64,000 bases of DNA from Laccaria trichodermophora (Eukaryota; Basidiomycota; Agaricomycetes; Agaricales; Hydnangiaceae), in the NCBI GenBank assembly GCA_018417955.1, contig JACTVC010000004.1:434001-498000 (forward strand), in the 5' to 3' direction. Position 1 is the stretch's first letter. Every line of letters starts with the position of its first letter. This document shows positions 34,301 through 44,503 of this stretch, piece by piece. The notes under the pieces were generated by a model. The model ran no database searches. It was not told where the DNA came from and saw only the letters and a program-made list of their open reading frames with translations. The position numbers were made by a program, and so were the translations under genes.

Positions 34301-35670
34301 CCTACCCCTGCAGTCCCAAGAAACGATCTGACGTCTGTAACACTCGTTAGAGGTCCCCAGTTTAAAATTTTAGTTACCAATCCGTGTTCTAAGTGCCATC
34401 CATCCTTTGAAACGATAGTCCCGACGATATGCAGACGAGGCGTGGCAAGAACGAGCTTCTTGCCGGAGGCAGTTATTCCTGCTTCAATAAAGCGTGCCAG
34501 AAAGCGATCTAAAATAGTAGCATATTCAAAAACGAAACGTCTGATACCTGGCGCGACTTCTTCATTGTCGTAATTTGAAGTCGGTCCCTTTAGTCCGACA
34601 TCGTCAACGAAAACTCCGCCGTATTTAGGGATCTCTTCTTGTAAAGTGTGCGTAGTACAACGCTGGAACTTGGGAAGTGAATTTGTTGCCCCTTGAGGGA
34701 GCACGCAAGAACAGTGAGGACCAATGAGAGAATTGAAAGTTGTGAGAGGTCTTGAGGCGACACCTAACTTTCGGCCATCGTAACCTGAAAACAAATCTGC
34801 CAGGCCATATATGACGTGTCCGACAAAACTTTCTGCGAAGTCATCAGTCCTCGGAGGTAAGCCTGCATCACGCACCGTTACTTTGTTAAGTTCTTGTACG
34901 TCTGCGACGAGGCGAATCCCCCCTTTTGGCTTTCCTACAGCGAAAATGCGTGAGCGATAAGATGCTGTAGAATACTCATATTTCCCGGCTGCTTTTTGCT
35001 CTAGCAACATCTGTCGAACTGTTTCTTCTATAGCTTTCGGCATGCGAATAGGCGCTTGTACCCAAGGGATGTGTTCGATAACAGGAATTTCATAATCTGG
35101 AAAATATTTGTCAGAAAAAGTACCACGTTCAGAGTCTTCAAAAGCTAAGGCAAGTTCCCGCTTCTGCAGTACGTATACCAAAAGGTCGATTTCTCTAGGT
35201 TGCAAAAAGTTCTTGGGAACTGTCGTCAGGATCTTCTGAAGACGGTCTTCCGTAAGACGCTTTGAAGGACGAAATTGTGTGAGAAGCAGCAGATTTAACG
35301 GAAGAATAGGTAGCGGAGGAATTAATATGGGAAGAAATGTTTGACCCGCTGGATCTGGCATGTAACTAGGGACAGGTCGGACTTTCTTGTCAACCGTCTT
35401 ATACTTTGTCCTCATCTGAAGAGGATTTGAATCGTAAATGAGAGCGCGCTTGGTCCAAGGGGTCGATAAAGGGCGAGAAGTTCGAGGAGAGCAATGCGCA
35501 ATTTTCTGCAAAATGAAATCGTAAGTCTCTGGGGGTTCTAACTCGGAAATAAAAGAAGAAGGTTCAAAACTATAAGTCCCCATTAAAGAATGCAGCGCCC
35601 GCCCAAGAGTCGGCATGGACACGTCCTGGTCAACTTGAATTCCAGGCTTGGGATACGCGTCCGTCTTCAT
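31363..35670 (-). CDS. Ty3/gypsy Pol: reverse transcriptase, RNase H, integrase (1435 aa, intact)
   Basis: The enzyme set copies element RNA to DNA and inserts it. In order: a linker of about 190 residues; RT with YRSRIFAVGKPKGGIRLVAD, LADLFSGYDG and the catalytic GGVFVDDVG; RNase H with VGVDSCQ, AKLELYGV and the HAGVDGLS end; integrase zinc region (HNNVGHRG ... CNVCQLRSKA); and the catalytic core with DTIHMPD, LVDGGSEFKG and PYHPEGNGHLE. The ATG at 35670 overlaps the gag-protease stop in ATGA, so translation probably restarts there by termination-reinitiation. No stop or frameshift was seen, so this copy may still supply active enzyme. Ty1-type order (integrase before RT) is excluded. Confidence 0.93.
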   Translation of the reverse strand: MKTDAYPKPGIQVDQDVSMPTLGRALHSLMGTYSFEPSSFISELEPPETYDFILQKIAHCSPRTSRPLSTPWTKRALIYDSNPLQMRTKYKTVDKKVRPVPSYMPDPAGQTFLPILIPPLPILPLNLLLLTQFRPSKRLTEDRLQKILTTVPKNFLQPREIDLLVYVLQKRELALAFEDSERGTFSDKYFPDYEIPVIEHIPWVQAPIRMPKAIEETVRQMLLEQKAAGKYEYSTASYRSRIFAVGKPKGGIRLVADVQELNKVTVRDAGLPPRTDDFAESFVGHVIYGLADLFSGYDGRKLGVASRPLTTFNSLIGPHCSCVLPQGATNSLPKFQRCTTHTLQEEIPKYGGVFVDDVGLKGPTSNYDNEEVAPGIRRFVFEYATILDRFLARFIEAGITASGKKLVLATPRLHIVGTIVSKDGWHLEHGLVTKILNWGPLTSVTDVRSFLGTAGVGRKWIKGFSLIAKPLTQLTRIAVQREFHFSSEAESTQKELKRLISTAPVLVKLDYDAAKLMTRLDPLPRTSEHGLVIVGVDSCQNSTGWILFQMVEKEKHPVIFGSCTFNDTESRYSQAKLELYGVFRAIKDLRHRVWGIHFRIDIDTKFLIEMVKQPDLPNTPMTRWISYIALFDYIMNHVPATAHAGVDGLSWRRRTPEDTDDEDAEEYLDKFLGSSSYHVNSVSSLTNFLSTGSLNAYRSTRLDNNFFKDLLLSMRCTPQTPFASFRTTSIAEDLSFPQVVDPTPTLAAELQRLKKSNFNHGKKDSSSASLVKRSLLAITDNFSYTGREFEHRRVSVSEVVECELAGEVFTLEVQKYPRAFMSSLKKGASQPTMTDQSALPGIPDLSLRTDNRFNYEDVDPLENVTCATHSYGVKDQDSPEMWMEIIAYLKTDTLPERCEDLKLRKSFIRRSKGFFLHDEDRLWKIEPQGKPPRLVVIDIERRSSLIAEAHNNVGHRGRDATYKTLSEWYFWPNMYNEIAYFVRSCNVCQLRSKARPKVVFSPTWNSGILRRFDLDTIHMPDGFGGMKYLLQATDPAMSWVEARAARKPNSETWAKFLYEEVYSRFGCVLLCLVDGGSEFKGAVDILFKQYGIVVIVSSPYHPEGNGHLEHSHQTLVNSILRACGKDMHRWPLYVHAGLWAMRCSTSRVTGYPPYFLLYGQRPFFAFDIADRTWDTLDWHTVASTEDLLAMRMQQILRQDKKLVLAMEQQKRVRQRAVDDFNSKHKRHLSSGNFLLGTWVLLHETWLDTQMGNKGALRWTGPYIIHRKVQDTTYQLRELDGTVMRGSVAANRLKVFYYREEHQTVRTVEPAEYALHVAANTSSSSHASIVIGTLNQSLLATPAFPVSIKVGIAVLPENRSLSCLPAFAPSAFTSQHLHHGYYPIIAELDPKDNNPVRYVHYTASSSVFQGHIHETLLEDSNIRDLESLALDALPLR

Positions 35671-38159
35671 TTTCCTGCGTCGACGTCGTCTACTTCTTCT
35701 ATTCTCGCGCGATGATCGAGGTTGAGCGTGGCTGCATTACGAGGTGCGCCAGGGGTACAAAGTGGGATGAGAATGGAAGGACCCTGCGGTGAACCATCAG
35801 TTTTGTCGCCATCGCCGTCTTGCCAAATGCGCATGTTCATTGCGCCTTGACGAGTATATTGAATCGACGCGGAATACCACTGGAGCCAAGGCTGTCCTAG
35901 TATTATTTCTTGTTTGCCCGTGCCTTCCCTACTGACGAAGATGTGATGGTCGAAACGTCGTCCTGAAATCTTGATTTCCGCATCGCGTACACATCCGCCT
36001 AAAGGTACTGGTCGTCCGTTTATCCCTTTGAGGGACCAGCGTGTTCCGTCGAGGTCGATAGCTAAATTTGTCCTGTCATAGAATTCCTGTGCTATCAAAT
36101 TTAGTTCGGATCCTGTGTCAATCATAAAAACCGCATCTAATCCAGCGAATTTGCCCTTGAAGCGACCTGTTACCATCGCAAAGAGCGGCTGAGGCGACAA
36201 ATGAATCTTGACTGCGGACGCATATCGGATCAGGATGTTTTCCTTTGATTCCCTGGACTCGTCGAACTCAAGACCTACTCTTGATTCAATAAAACCTGCA
36301 TTCGAAAAAGATTCAGCTGTAGGAAGGGTATTGTAAAAGTCCTCATCATCCGAGTCATATCCACCAGCGAGCTCCGTCAGCGTCGCATTTTCTTCGTCCC
36401 ATTCCGCCTCTTCTAGAACCTCTACAACGTTCGCTACCACTGGTTTGGACTTGTATTCTCTTCGCGTCTTTGTCATATTACTGATTGACTTCTGCATGAA
36501 CGCCGAAATCGCGAGAAGTTCCCCTAGTTCGAGTTGCACGATCGTCTTGTTGACCTTTTCACGCACTATTTTATCCAGATCGTACATCTCTTGAATGTCA
36601 GACGTGAAATGATAAGCTGGAGTAGACTTAGCTTTAGTTTCCCCATCTTTCATCTCCACATCTTTGGTTTTCGACGGCGTCGCTCTTCGATTCTTGAAAG
36701 TGTCCTCGGTATTGACATTGGGGGGTCGTAAATTAAAAGCTTGAGGCGTTGAAGCCACAGGAACGTTCGCCGGCCTAAGGTCTTCGGTTTGACGTTTTTC
36801 AGGACGCTTGATAGGGTCAAAACGAGTTTCTTTGTCCTTTTGAGAACGAGTAACGGCCAGTGTTGACGAAAGAGGTGCTCGCCATTCAGGAACCGCAGAA
36901 GAAGGCGAAGCGTTAAATACTTCCGAAGAAAGCGCATCTTCACCATCAAATAATAGACCGGCATAGTTGGCCATATGGGGAGGCAGGTCTCTAGAGGCCT
37001 CCCTGGCCTTACCTTTTAAATTACTGGACGTAGCGTGTTGTTCTCGCAAAACTTTCGTGACCCCGCCGTCACTTCCAAAAACTCAAGGAAGCTCAGATCC
37101 GTCGGACCGCGCAAGTCTACCGAGGGGAGTATAAGCCACCAATCCTTCCTTAATACAAGCCTCGACTTCGGGACAAAATTTCAAACCGAGACGATGCATT
37201 GTCTTGTCACAAAAGAAACACCTAGCTTCTCTCAGGATTTGTTGATTGGTTAGATTTGGGTTCGGAGTAATATTAACGGAACATAGAAACTCAGCGTGCG
37301 CCAACCTCAAATCCTCCATTTGCTTGGTAAGTCGATCTACAGGGCTGAATCCGACCGGTTCGACTATCGGTACAGCTGGGACCGTTTTCTCGAAAGCTAC
37401 CTTTTTCGAGGGTTTCTTCTTTTTCTTCGTAATAAGCACCTTGTCGATATCTTCATCCGAATCACTCGAGCTCGAGTCAGAATCTGAATCTAGACTAAGG
37501 CCAACATAAGCGATTTTTGCGTCCAGATCTTCCTCGTCAAACTCGGCTCACAAAAGACCAAGAAGAAATTCGGTAGTGGGAGGCAAAGAAGTCTTGAGGT
37601 TTGCAGCCGGTATGCGCTTTTTGATTCGAGTACGTAGAGACGTCGGAATCCCTCTGTAAAAACAAAGGTTAACGTCGTTTTCTAGCATTTTACTGGGTGT
37701 CAAATCTGAAGATAATGCGGTGAAATCCCGGTAATATTTATCCACGTCTTTGCGGGACGCAATAATACCCGACTCTCCATGACTAGCGCACCAGTGTCGC
37801 AAGCAATCAGGAGAATTGGGAGGAATGGAGTCGTTAGACCCATAAAGATCCGTCAAATAAACTCTCGTAGCAACCCAGTCATCTCCAGCCAAAAGTTTAG
37901 AGGCCCCAATGACCATCCGAACTTTCGTATGACAATATCTTAAAACGTATCCGGGAAGAAGTGAATGCGAAACTCTAGCACTATCAGCGTGTTGCTCGAG
38001 AGAATCCAAAAAATCCGACACATTTTTCCCTTTGAACTTGGGAGCACCTGGCATGCCAGGCATAGGCATAGGAACACCTAGAGTAGCGTTAAGACTCGTT
38101 TCAGACACGGACGAAGCTATAGAATCCATAGACGTTATTTTGTCCACAGGACTCATCAA
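35667..38159 (-). pseudogene. Ty3/gypsy Gag-protease, two TGA stops
   Basis: A single frame of 831 codons starts at ATG 38159 (or 38156). It has TGA at 37548-37550 (between LLGLL and AEFDEED) and at 37083-37085 (between GSELP and VFGSDGG), both probable former CGA codons, and no frameshift. The first 200 residues are the capsid region. A Ser/Asp-rich linker (DSDSDSSSSDSDED) and a cysteine knuckle CFFCDKTMHRLGLKFC follow, with spacing CX2CX4HX6C instead of the usual CX2CX4HX4C. The aspartic protease has FMIDTGSELNLI. A Gag with two stops should block autonomous movement unless another copy supplies it. Confidence 0.88.
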
Positions 38160-38436
38160 AATAAGAGAAAAAGAAAGGAAATCGAAGCGAAAGAAAAGAT
38201 CAAAGAGGAACGCTTAGCGTATATGCGGCCAAACATATGGTTCTTCTACTTTGAGAGATTTCAAAGTTTCGAACTAAGGCAAAGTTTCGAAAGCGGAGGG
38301 GTTTTGGTCGTGTTGTGGCAAGGAAAAGAGGATATATGCGCCTGAAAACCGAGTAATCAGCGCGCTTTTCAAATTATGAGGACGTACCAATATTTTCTCG
38401 ACTATAGCCGAAGGTGCAGAACGGAAAACCAGAACC

Positions 38437-38452
38437 CCTGTCTCGGTCACCA
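38437..38452 (-). promoter_or_regulatory. Primer binding site of young gypsy element
   Basis: One base inside the 5' LTR, the minus strand reads TGGTGACCGAGACAGG, which begins with TGG as expected for pairing with the CCA end of a tRNA. I could not tell which tRNA. Confidence 0.6.
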
Positions 38453-38453
38453 C

Positions 38454-39461
38454 TGTGGAAGAACGTAAGTTCAAGGACAGGGAGGGGTCACTGGTCGTCT
38501 GCCACAGAAAAATAAGGGGGAATGAAGTACGAAAGGAATGGGGATCAAAGAAAAGAAGACTGAGCGCTTAGCGTGAGTGGCGTGTGAACGCGCCCAACGT
38601 CTCCATCTAATCTCCATATAAACTTGTGCGCGCTTAGTGGACTATATGCGTCTTGAACACGCGTGAGAGCTGTCTGCACAGACGTTGTCGATACGAGTTG
38701 TCGTCAAAAAGGACAGAACACGTCGACAGTAAAAAAAAAGTAAAGACTTGAAAACTTAAGAGTACTTGAGTATTGGATGGGGGAGGAAGAATTCATTTCA
38801 AAAGACGCGATGAACATATATATACTTTACAAACGATCACGAGACCTATGCACGTTCTCTCGTGCAGTCTGACCAAAATAAACAGAAAGCGTCTAAAAAT
38901 AAACAACAAGAACAAGTGTCCAAAAAATAAAATAAATCCGACGTCGCCCCCTCCTCTCGCCGCGAGTCCTTCAAGCTAGGGATGACTCGGGGAACTTACA
39001 ATGTAGGAAGAGGTCTATTTTCGTGCGCGACTGCCTGCCTCAGTGCGGACATTCCTAACATTGACGCTCAACCCTACCGTCTAGCCGTCAGAAAATGCAT
39101 TGAGCAAAAAGGGTTCTGTCATAAATAAAATAAAGAAAAGCAAAGAAAGAAGAAAAAAAAGAAAAGAAAAGAAAGCTGAGCGTACGAATACATAAAAAAA
39201 ACCTCAAGTCCTCTTCGAAGAAAGGTGCGTGTTGTTGAGCAACTAGCAAGTGTGTTTGACATCTTCTCCAAGCACCAGAAGTCACTGTTCGGCTACATTC
39301 TTCTTGATCTGTAAGAAAATACGCGTTTCCTTCGCTTTGAACTTTCAGTAAAGAACGGTTAAAATACAAAAAAAAACAAAAAAAAATGTAAAAATTATGA
39401 AACAGAAACAAAAGCTCAAAATACAGAAGGCGTCGTGAATGGAACATGACGCACTTCCACA
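38454..39461 (-). repeat. 5' LTR of young gypsy element (1008 bp)
   Basis: Pairs with 30257-31279. Substitutions relative to its partner are listed under findings. All lie in CpG/TpG/CpA contexts. ORFs inside the LTR are A/T-rich noise. Confidence 0.92.
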
Positions 39462-40701
39462 CCTCTGAAAGGTAAATTGAACTTGGTCTCCATTTTATGT
39501 ATTTTTCACTCAATATATTTGTTGGAATGAGGTAAAATAGCTCCCTATTGATGTTTGTAGTGTGTATAATACAAAGGGTAGGCAGGAGTGTTAAAATGAA
39601 CATTGCATGATGTCTGTAGAAGCTAATTCCCAGAGTTTTTCTGGAAGTAAACAAGTATCTACAACATTGGTCCTTCTTTTCTGCAAGAAGAAAAAATACT
39701 ACCATCCTTTTGAATTGATCCATGGAGACTCAGGATGTCTTTTAAACAATGTCTGAAGTATAGCATAATAGAAAATTAATTTACACTGGGTATAACTTGA
39801 TAAGTCCTCAATAAAAGTACATTTTGCATAGAGCAAGAAAGGTGTGGGGTCTCAGATCCTTGTATAAATAGGACTTCTGTTTATTTCTTTGGGATAGAGT
39901 TACTAGGCATGAGAAGTGCCTTGTGAAACATTTTCAGCCCCAATTCACCAAGAAAAATGTCAAGGATTGGTTCAGGATGATTGCCCTATGCAAGATGTAC
40001 TTTGATTGGGGACCTTTCAAGTCATACCCAATGTAAATTTATTTTTCATCATGCTATACTTCAGGCATTGTTTAAAAGACATCCTGAGTGTCCATGGATC
40101 AATTCAAAAGGATGGCAGCATTTTTTTTTCTTGCAGAAAAGAAGGACCAATGTTGTAGATACTTGTTTACTTCCAGAAAAACTCTGGGAATTAGCTTCTT
40201 CAGACATCATGCAATGTTCATTTTAACACTCCTGCCTACCCTTTGTATTATACACACTACAAACATCAATAGGGAGCTATTTTACCTCATTCCAACAAAT
40301 ATATTGAGTGAAAAATACATAAAATGGAGACCAAGTTCAATTTACCTTTCAGAGGAGATTATCAAATTTTCTAACCCACAGACTTTATGAAACTCATAAA
40401 AATAGCAGGGAGATCCAGTGTTCAAAATATCTCCTCCTCAAGTTGTGAATTTCTTTCAGTAGGTTGCAGTCATTCAGAATTTCCCATTTTGTTACATCCC
40501 ATTTTTGGCAGGTGTCACAGTCAATGCCCTGCCTTATCCTGAGTTTACATTTGTTCATCCCCAAACTTGGTGTGTACAATCTACACCTCCTTAGCTATAT
40601 TTAATATACCAGAGCTTAGTACTCAAAGTGTTTAATTCTTGTGTTATAACACCAGCTTTGTCCAAAAAATGACTGGACAATCATTTTGTAGAGTCAGTGT
40701 A

Positions 40702-41187
40702 ACTCTAACTCAGCCGCCAGCGAGACAATTTTCAAGTATGCCAATGTTTAATACTGTTGACATTAGCTAAAGATCATTGTCCAGTATATAACGTCTCGGA
40801 TAGGATAACTTTAGCGTCCTATGAAATATGAGAGGGAAGGAGGAATATTTAGACAAATATCCAAGTGCAAGAAATCTGTAGACACAGATAACTTGTGACT
40901 TGCCTGGCTCAGGGGTTGGGTTGATCTTTCGGATCGATTGCTCCTCTGGTCTCATTCATCAGTGAATTTTTTGACCCACCCACCATCCCTCTTAGCCTCT
41001 GGTATAGCTGGTTGGTTACTTTACCCAATCGAGCTCTCCAGACGCTCAGGCCCAGGTCTTGTCTGTCTCCTCGGATTTAATTATTACTAATTTATTATCT
41101 AAAATCCGAATTTAGTGAGAATGTGCCTGAGGCTGTGTCAAACCCAAAACATCAAAACAAAAACATATCTCACGCTTGGTTTCCTCG
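40702..41187. other. Non-coding region, no feature recognised
   Basis: This lies between the second fold-back element and a truncated gene copy. I see no ORF of substance, repeat or RNA gene. Confidence 0.4.
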
Positions 41188-41424
41188 ATGCCCCTTTCAG
41201 ACGACCATGACCATGACGACTATGTCAAATATCCAGTCCATACTATTCGAGCAATGAAAAGACATCCAGTGAAGTGGCCACGACAAATTATCCCCCTCAT
41301 GGGCATCCCTGCCGTTCTGCCGATCCTTCCTATAGCCCCAACATCCATATCAGGTTTCTCCGATGCCATCAGTATCTCTGGGCTTCCCTACTCCATTAAA
41401 GCCCGTCATGAGTTCTCGCTATAG
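41188..41424 (+). pseudogene. Truncated copy B of the unknown gene at 27060
   Basis: ATG 41188 begins MPLSDDHDHDDYVKYPVHTI, close to copy A. After about 70 codons (GLPYSIKARHEFSL) it breaks into sequence that matches the 3' flank of the neighbouring gene in copy A (TTCTGATTGTATATTCCC at about 41429). An internal deletion therefore removed the rest of this gene and most of its convergent partner. Confidence 0.7.
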
Positions 41425-41643
41425 TTAACTTCTGATTGTATATTCCCGGTGCAAGGATAGCACACGCTGCCCTTCGTTGGATTTTTGTTGGATTTTGTCA
41501 GATTTTTGTCATTTTGGAAGAGCTTCACATGTATATGCTGATGCAACGAATGGTGGAAATGCTTTCATCGTTCGTGAGACCAACTTTCTGATCACCTTGA
41601 TGAACAGGATTCAGACAGAACCACCGCACGCGAGGTTTCCTCG

Positions 41644-42577
41644 ATGCCTCTTCCAGACAGCCATGACGACAACTACGTCAAATATCCAGTAAATACTATT
41701 CGAGTAATGAAAAGACATCCATTGAAGTGGCTGCGCCAAATCGTCAATCTCATGGGTATCCCTGGCGTCCTACCCAATCTTCCTATTACACCAACACCCA
41801 TATCAGGTTTCCCCGACACCGTCAGTATCTCAGGAATTGATTACTCCATTAAAGAGGGTCATTCCTCTACCCCGAAGGTTGTTGTCATGCTGCCCTTCTA
41901 CAAATTGAGACACCTCGTTTCTATCCTCGTTGAATGGTGTCGTAGAGACAGGGCGATTAACTTGACTACATGGCCGTGGCCGAACGAACTCCCACTTCAA
42001 GTAGGAGACCGGTACCATCATCTAACAGCCTTTCCCGTCATTATGTATGGGACAGCTGCCTTCATGGCATAGCTGCACACTGCAGCGTACTTTGGGGACT
42101 ATTCCAGGGAGTTCCTGGTGACGAATTATTTCATCGAGCAGCTGCAGCTCAGAATGATGATGCACTGGATCCGTAAGACTTCGCCATTCTTCTTGCCCTT
42201 GCGCAGGATCAGAAATTTGGACATATCCAGCCTGAGGAAAGAATATATACGGTGCGTCAGTCGTACACAAAGCTTCTGTACCTCTGACTAACACCAATTG
42301 TCAGACGAGAATTTTCTACCCCAACTCTACTTGTGATGAAATGATCTTCATTACTGCAAGAGTCCCAGAAGAAACCATAACTGCGCTAGAAAACGACGAG
42401 TTTGAATTGCGGAAGGTGGAGATCTTCAAGTCGACTGCATTGCTTGGGAGGAATGAACCCTGGACCAAAAGTGGATTTCTGAAGGCGCTAGTGACCTTGA
42501 TGGAGGAGATCATTTTAACTGCGGCTTCGGCTGCCAAGACCAAGGGCAGATTCTTCGGTGATGACAGGGGAACATGA
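41644..42577 (+). pseudogene. Decayed copy C of the unknown gene at 27060
   Basis: ATG 41644 (MPLPDSHDDNYVKYPVNTI) runs 142 codons to TAG 42070. The frame shifts there, a TAA lies at 42173, and the rest (LALAQDQKFGHIQPEERIYT) follows in another frame. The 53-nt intron (GTGCGTCAG...GTCAG) and second exon (TRIFYPNSTCDEMIFITARV) are recognisable to the stop at 42577. Several disabling changes make it a pseudogene. Confidence 0.75.
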
Positions 42578-42739
42578 GGAAAGCAACTTTGAATGAACAG
42601 AACTACCATTTGTATCTTGATGTATCCTCTTTCACTTTTCAATCAATTTCTACGTGTAGCTGTAACAAACTGTACTGACCACAATTGACAACTTGCTATG
42701 ATCTCACTGTAGTTCTGGCTAATTAGTCCCAGTGCAGTG

Positions 42740-43171
42740 ATGGCAAGTGCTGCAACAAAGATCATGGGCATTTCTTTGGAAACAAAGAGCTTTAGGACCG
42801 GTTCTTTCTCGTTCAAACTCATTGACTATGTTCAGGTAGATGTTGAATCTCTTGTCATAAATGCTTGCGCAGGTGGACCAAAGAGAAAGGCGAGGTACTC
42901 TGGCCTAAATGAGGCACACAGAACTTGAAAGTTTGTCTGATGGAAGCAAAAAAGATATGCAGAATTTTAGGCCGCATTTAGTATGCCGTCGACTCATATT
43001 TGCCAAGTTTGGAGTCGTCAGATTGGTAGAATTGCTTCAGCCTTGTGTAGATATGAGTGATACTGTAGGAGTGGCCATAAGCTGCCTGCCGCTCTGGCCC
43101 CCATATTGACCATGTTGGGAACAGGTTCGGGTTCGTCTGGACACCGGCATTTTCTCTCCCCCGCCAACTGT
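42740..43171 (-). pseudogene. Decayed copy C of the unknown gene at 28259, 3' fragment
   Basis: The plus strand matches the complement of copy A (for example AAAGATCATGGGCATTTCTT, TGGACCAAAGAGAAAGG, GAAAGTTTGTCTG.TGGAAGC). It is broken by frameshifts and deletions. A gag-only copia element interrupts it at 43172. The target duplication ACTGT occupies 43167-43171. Confidence 0.7.
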
Positions 43172-43358
43172 TGTTGGAATAGTACAATCTGGCATTTGCC
43201 AGTATATTCTCGCACTCAATTAATTAGTAATATCGGACTATTAACTTAGTAATCCTGAGTATGTAGATAACTCTAGAACATGGTAGATACATAGTAATTA
43301 GGTATATAAGGACTGTAGAATCTCGTACATAATAATAGTTCATCCTCTATTTCCAACA
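43172..43358 (+). repeat. 5' LTR (187 bp) of gag-only copia
   Basis: Same length as its partner at 44504-44690 and nearly identical to it. TATATAAGG at about 43301-43309 is a plausible TATA element for element transcription. Confidence 0.9.
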
Positions 43359-43378
43359 GGTTATGGGCCCCGGCCCCC
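43359..43378 (+). promoter_or_regulatory. Primer binding site, half-tRNA-Met type
   Basis: GGTTATGGGCCCCGG directly follows the LTR. It is complementary to the anticodon arm of initiator tRNA-Met (…GGGC.CATAACC…), the arrangement known from Drosophila copia, where an internally cleaved tRNA is the primer. Confidence 0.65.
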
Positions 43379-43452
43379 AGTAAAGAGACTCACCACTTTT
43401 ACTGCACTTGCGCACTGCTGCCCTATCTTATCTCGCAGCTATTTATGGCATC

Positions 43453-44277
43453 ATGTCAAGTGATCGGATAATTGCGACCATCACGAAGCTTAATAGTGAG
43501 AATTATCATGATTGGAAATTTGCAGTCAGTATAGTGCTTCGGCAGAAGGGATGTTGGAAGGTGACTTCAGGAGAAGAAGAAAAACCATCCACAAAGGAGG
43601 CAGGGAAGTCATGGGAGACTAAAGCCGAGGAAGGATTCACGTTGATTGCACTTACCGTCGAGCTGAGCCAATACACATACATACATGACACTAAAAATGG
43701 ACCAGAAGCATGGAAAGCGCTGAAGGATATTTACGAGAAGAACAGTCGATCCATGCGCATTAACCTTAAACAGCAATTCTATGGATTTGAGCATGACATG
43801 AGCGCATCAATTTCTGCTTATGTCAACGGCATCACAGATCTGTCAAGAAAACTCAATGCCATCGGAGTATCACTCTCAGATCAAGACATTACAGATGTCC
43901 TCATATTCAATTTGGACAATGAATATTCAAGCATAGCTACATCACTTATTGCATCAAAGGAGGAGTTAACAACAACTGATGTTAAAAGTGCATTGCTCGA
44001 GGAGGAATGACGAAAAGGAGGGCCAGGCACAGAGATTGCCCTATATAGTAATGGCATCAATGATGATGGAAAGGGACCAGGTGGGCGCAGAGGCCCAAAT
44101 CGGGATCGCTGTGAAGGATTAATTGATAATCGCACGTGCTATCACTGTGGACGCACTGGACATATCTCACGACACTGCAAAGCTGTCAAAACAGCTGATG
44201 GAAAAGATATCAATGATTCACTGACAAAGGAAACATCACAATTTGCAATTACATCGTTGGGTGATGCATGTTATTGA
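43453..44277 (+). pseudogene. Copia Gag with zinc knuckle, one TGA stop
   Basis: A frame of 275 codons begins MSSDRIIATITKLNSENYHD, the usual copia Gag start ending in YxxW (NYHDWKF). The UBN2-like capsid region follows (GPEAWKALKDIYEK, LKQQFYGFEHDMSASISAYV), then a zinc knuckle CYHCGRTGHISRHC with exact CX2CX4HX4C spacing. TGA at 44008 interrupts it after LLEEE. The second family member has CAA at this point, so a single mutation killed this copy. It stops at 44275-44277. Confidence 0.88.
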
Positions 44278-44503
44278 AGGAATTATGGAATTTCCCAGGC
44301 TATCAGCAAGTAAGCAGTTGAGGAAGAGCTCCTGCTGAAATGGGGAAATATATTTTGGGATGCCTATCAGGCTAAAGACTGCAGATCTAAGGAATGATCT
44401 ACAGATATTTAGGTGCTGATGCTATGTGACCAGCACAGACATGAAGGAACTATTTTTAGGATTTATTTTGAAAGCTCTTTGGAAATGCCAAATTGAGGAG
44501 GAG

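Larger units (their letters stand above)
30257..39461 (-). mobile_element. Young Ty3/gypsy retrotransposon, 9.2 kb
   Basis: A complete element on the minus strand. The 5' LTR is 38454-39461 and the 3' LTR is 30257-31279. Both end TGTGGAAG/CTTCCACA and are flanked by the 4-bp duplication CCTC (30253-30256 and 39462-39465). Order in element direction: gag with zinc knuckle, DTG protease, RT, RNase H, integrase. There is no chromodomain at the C-terminus, so it belongs to a different Ty3 lineage from the element at 1-9164. Pol is intact, but gag has two TGA codons. The LTRs differ by ten substitutions plus a GAAAA-type microsatellite length change, which marks a recent insertion. Confidence 0.93.
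29910..40699. mobile_element. Second fold-back element (~1.57 kb), split by an LTR retrotransposon
   Basis: Without the gypsy insertion this is about 1.57 kb of near-palindrome. The left arm is 29910-30256 continued at 39462 to about 39837. The right arm is about 39978-40699. The loop is about 140 bp. The ends are CACTAACTCTACAAAATGAT on the left and, in reverse complement, CACTGACTCTACAAAATGAT on the right, flanked by TA (29908-29909 and 40700-40701). It is non-coding. A TA duplication would suit Tc1/mariner, but two bases can match by chance. The right arm preserves the uninterrupted target of the gypsy element (GATAATCTCCTCTGAAAGG in reverse complement), which proves the nesting order. Confidence 0.82.
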
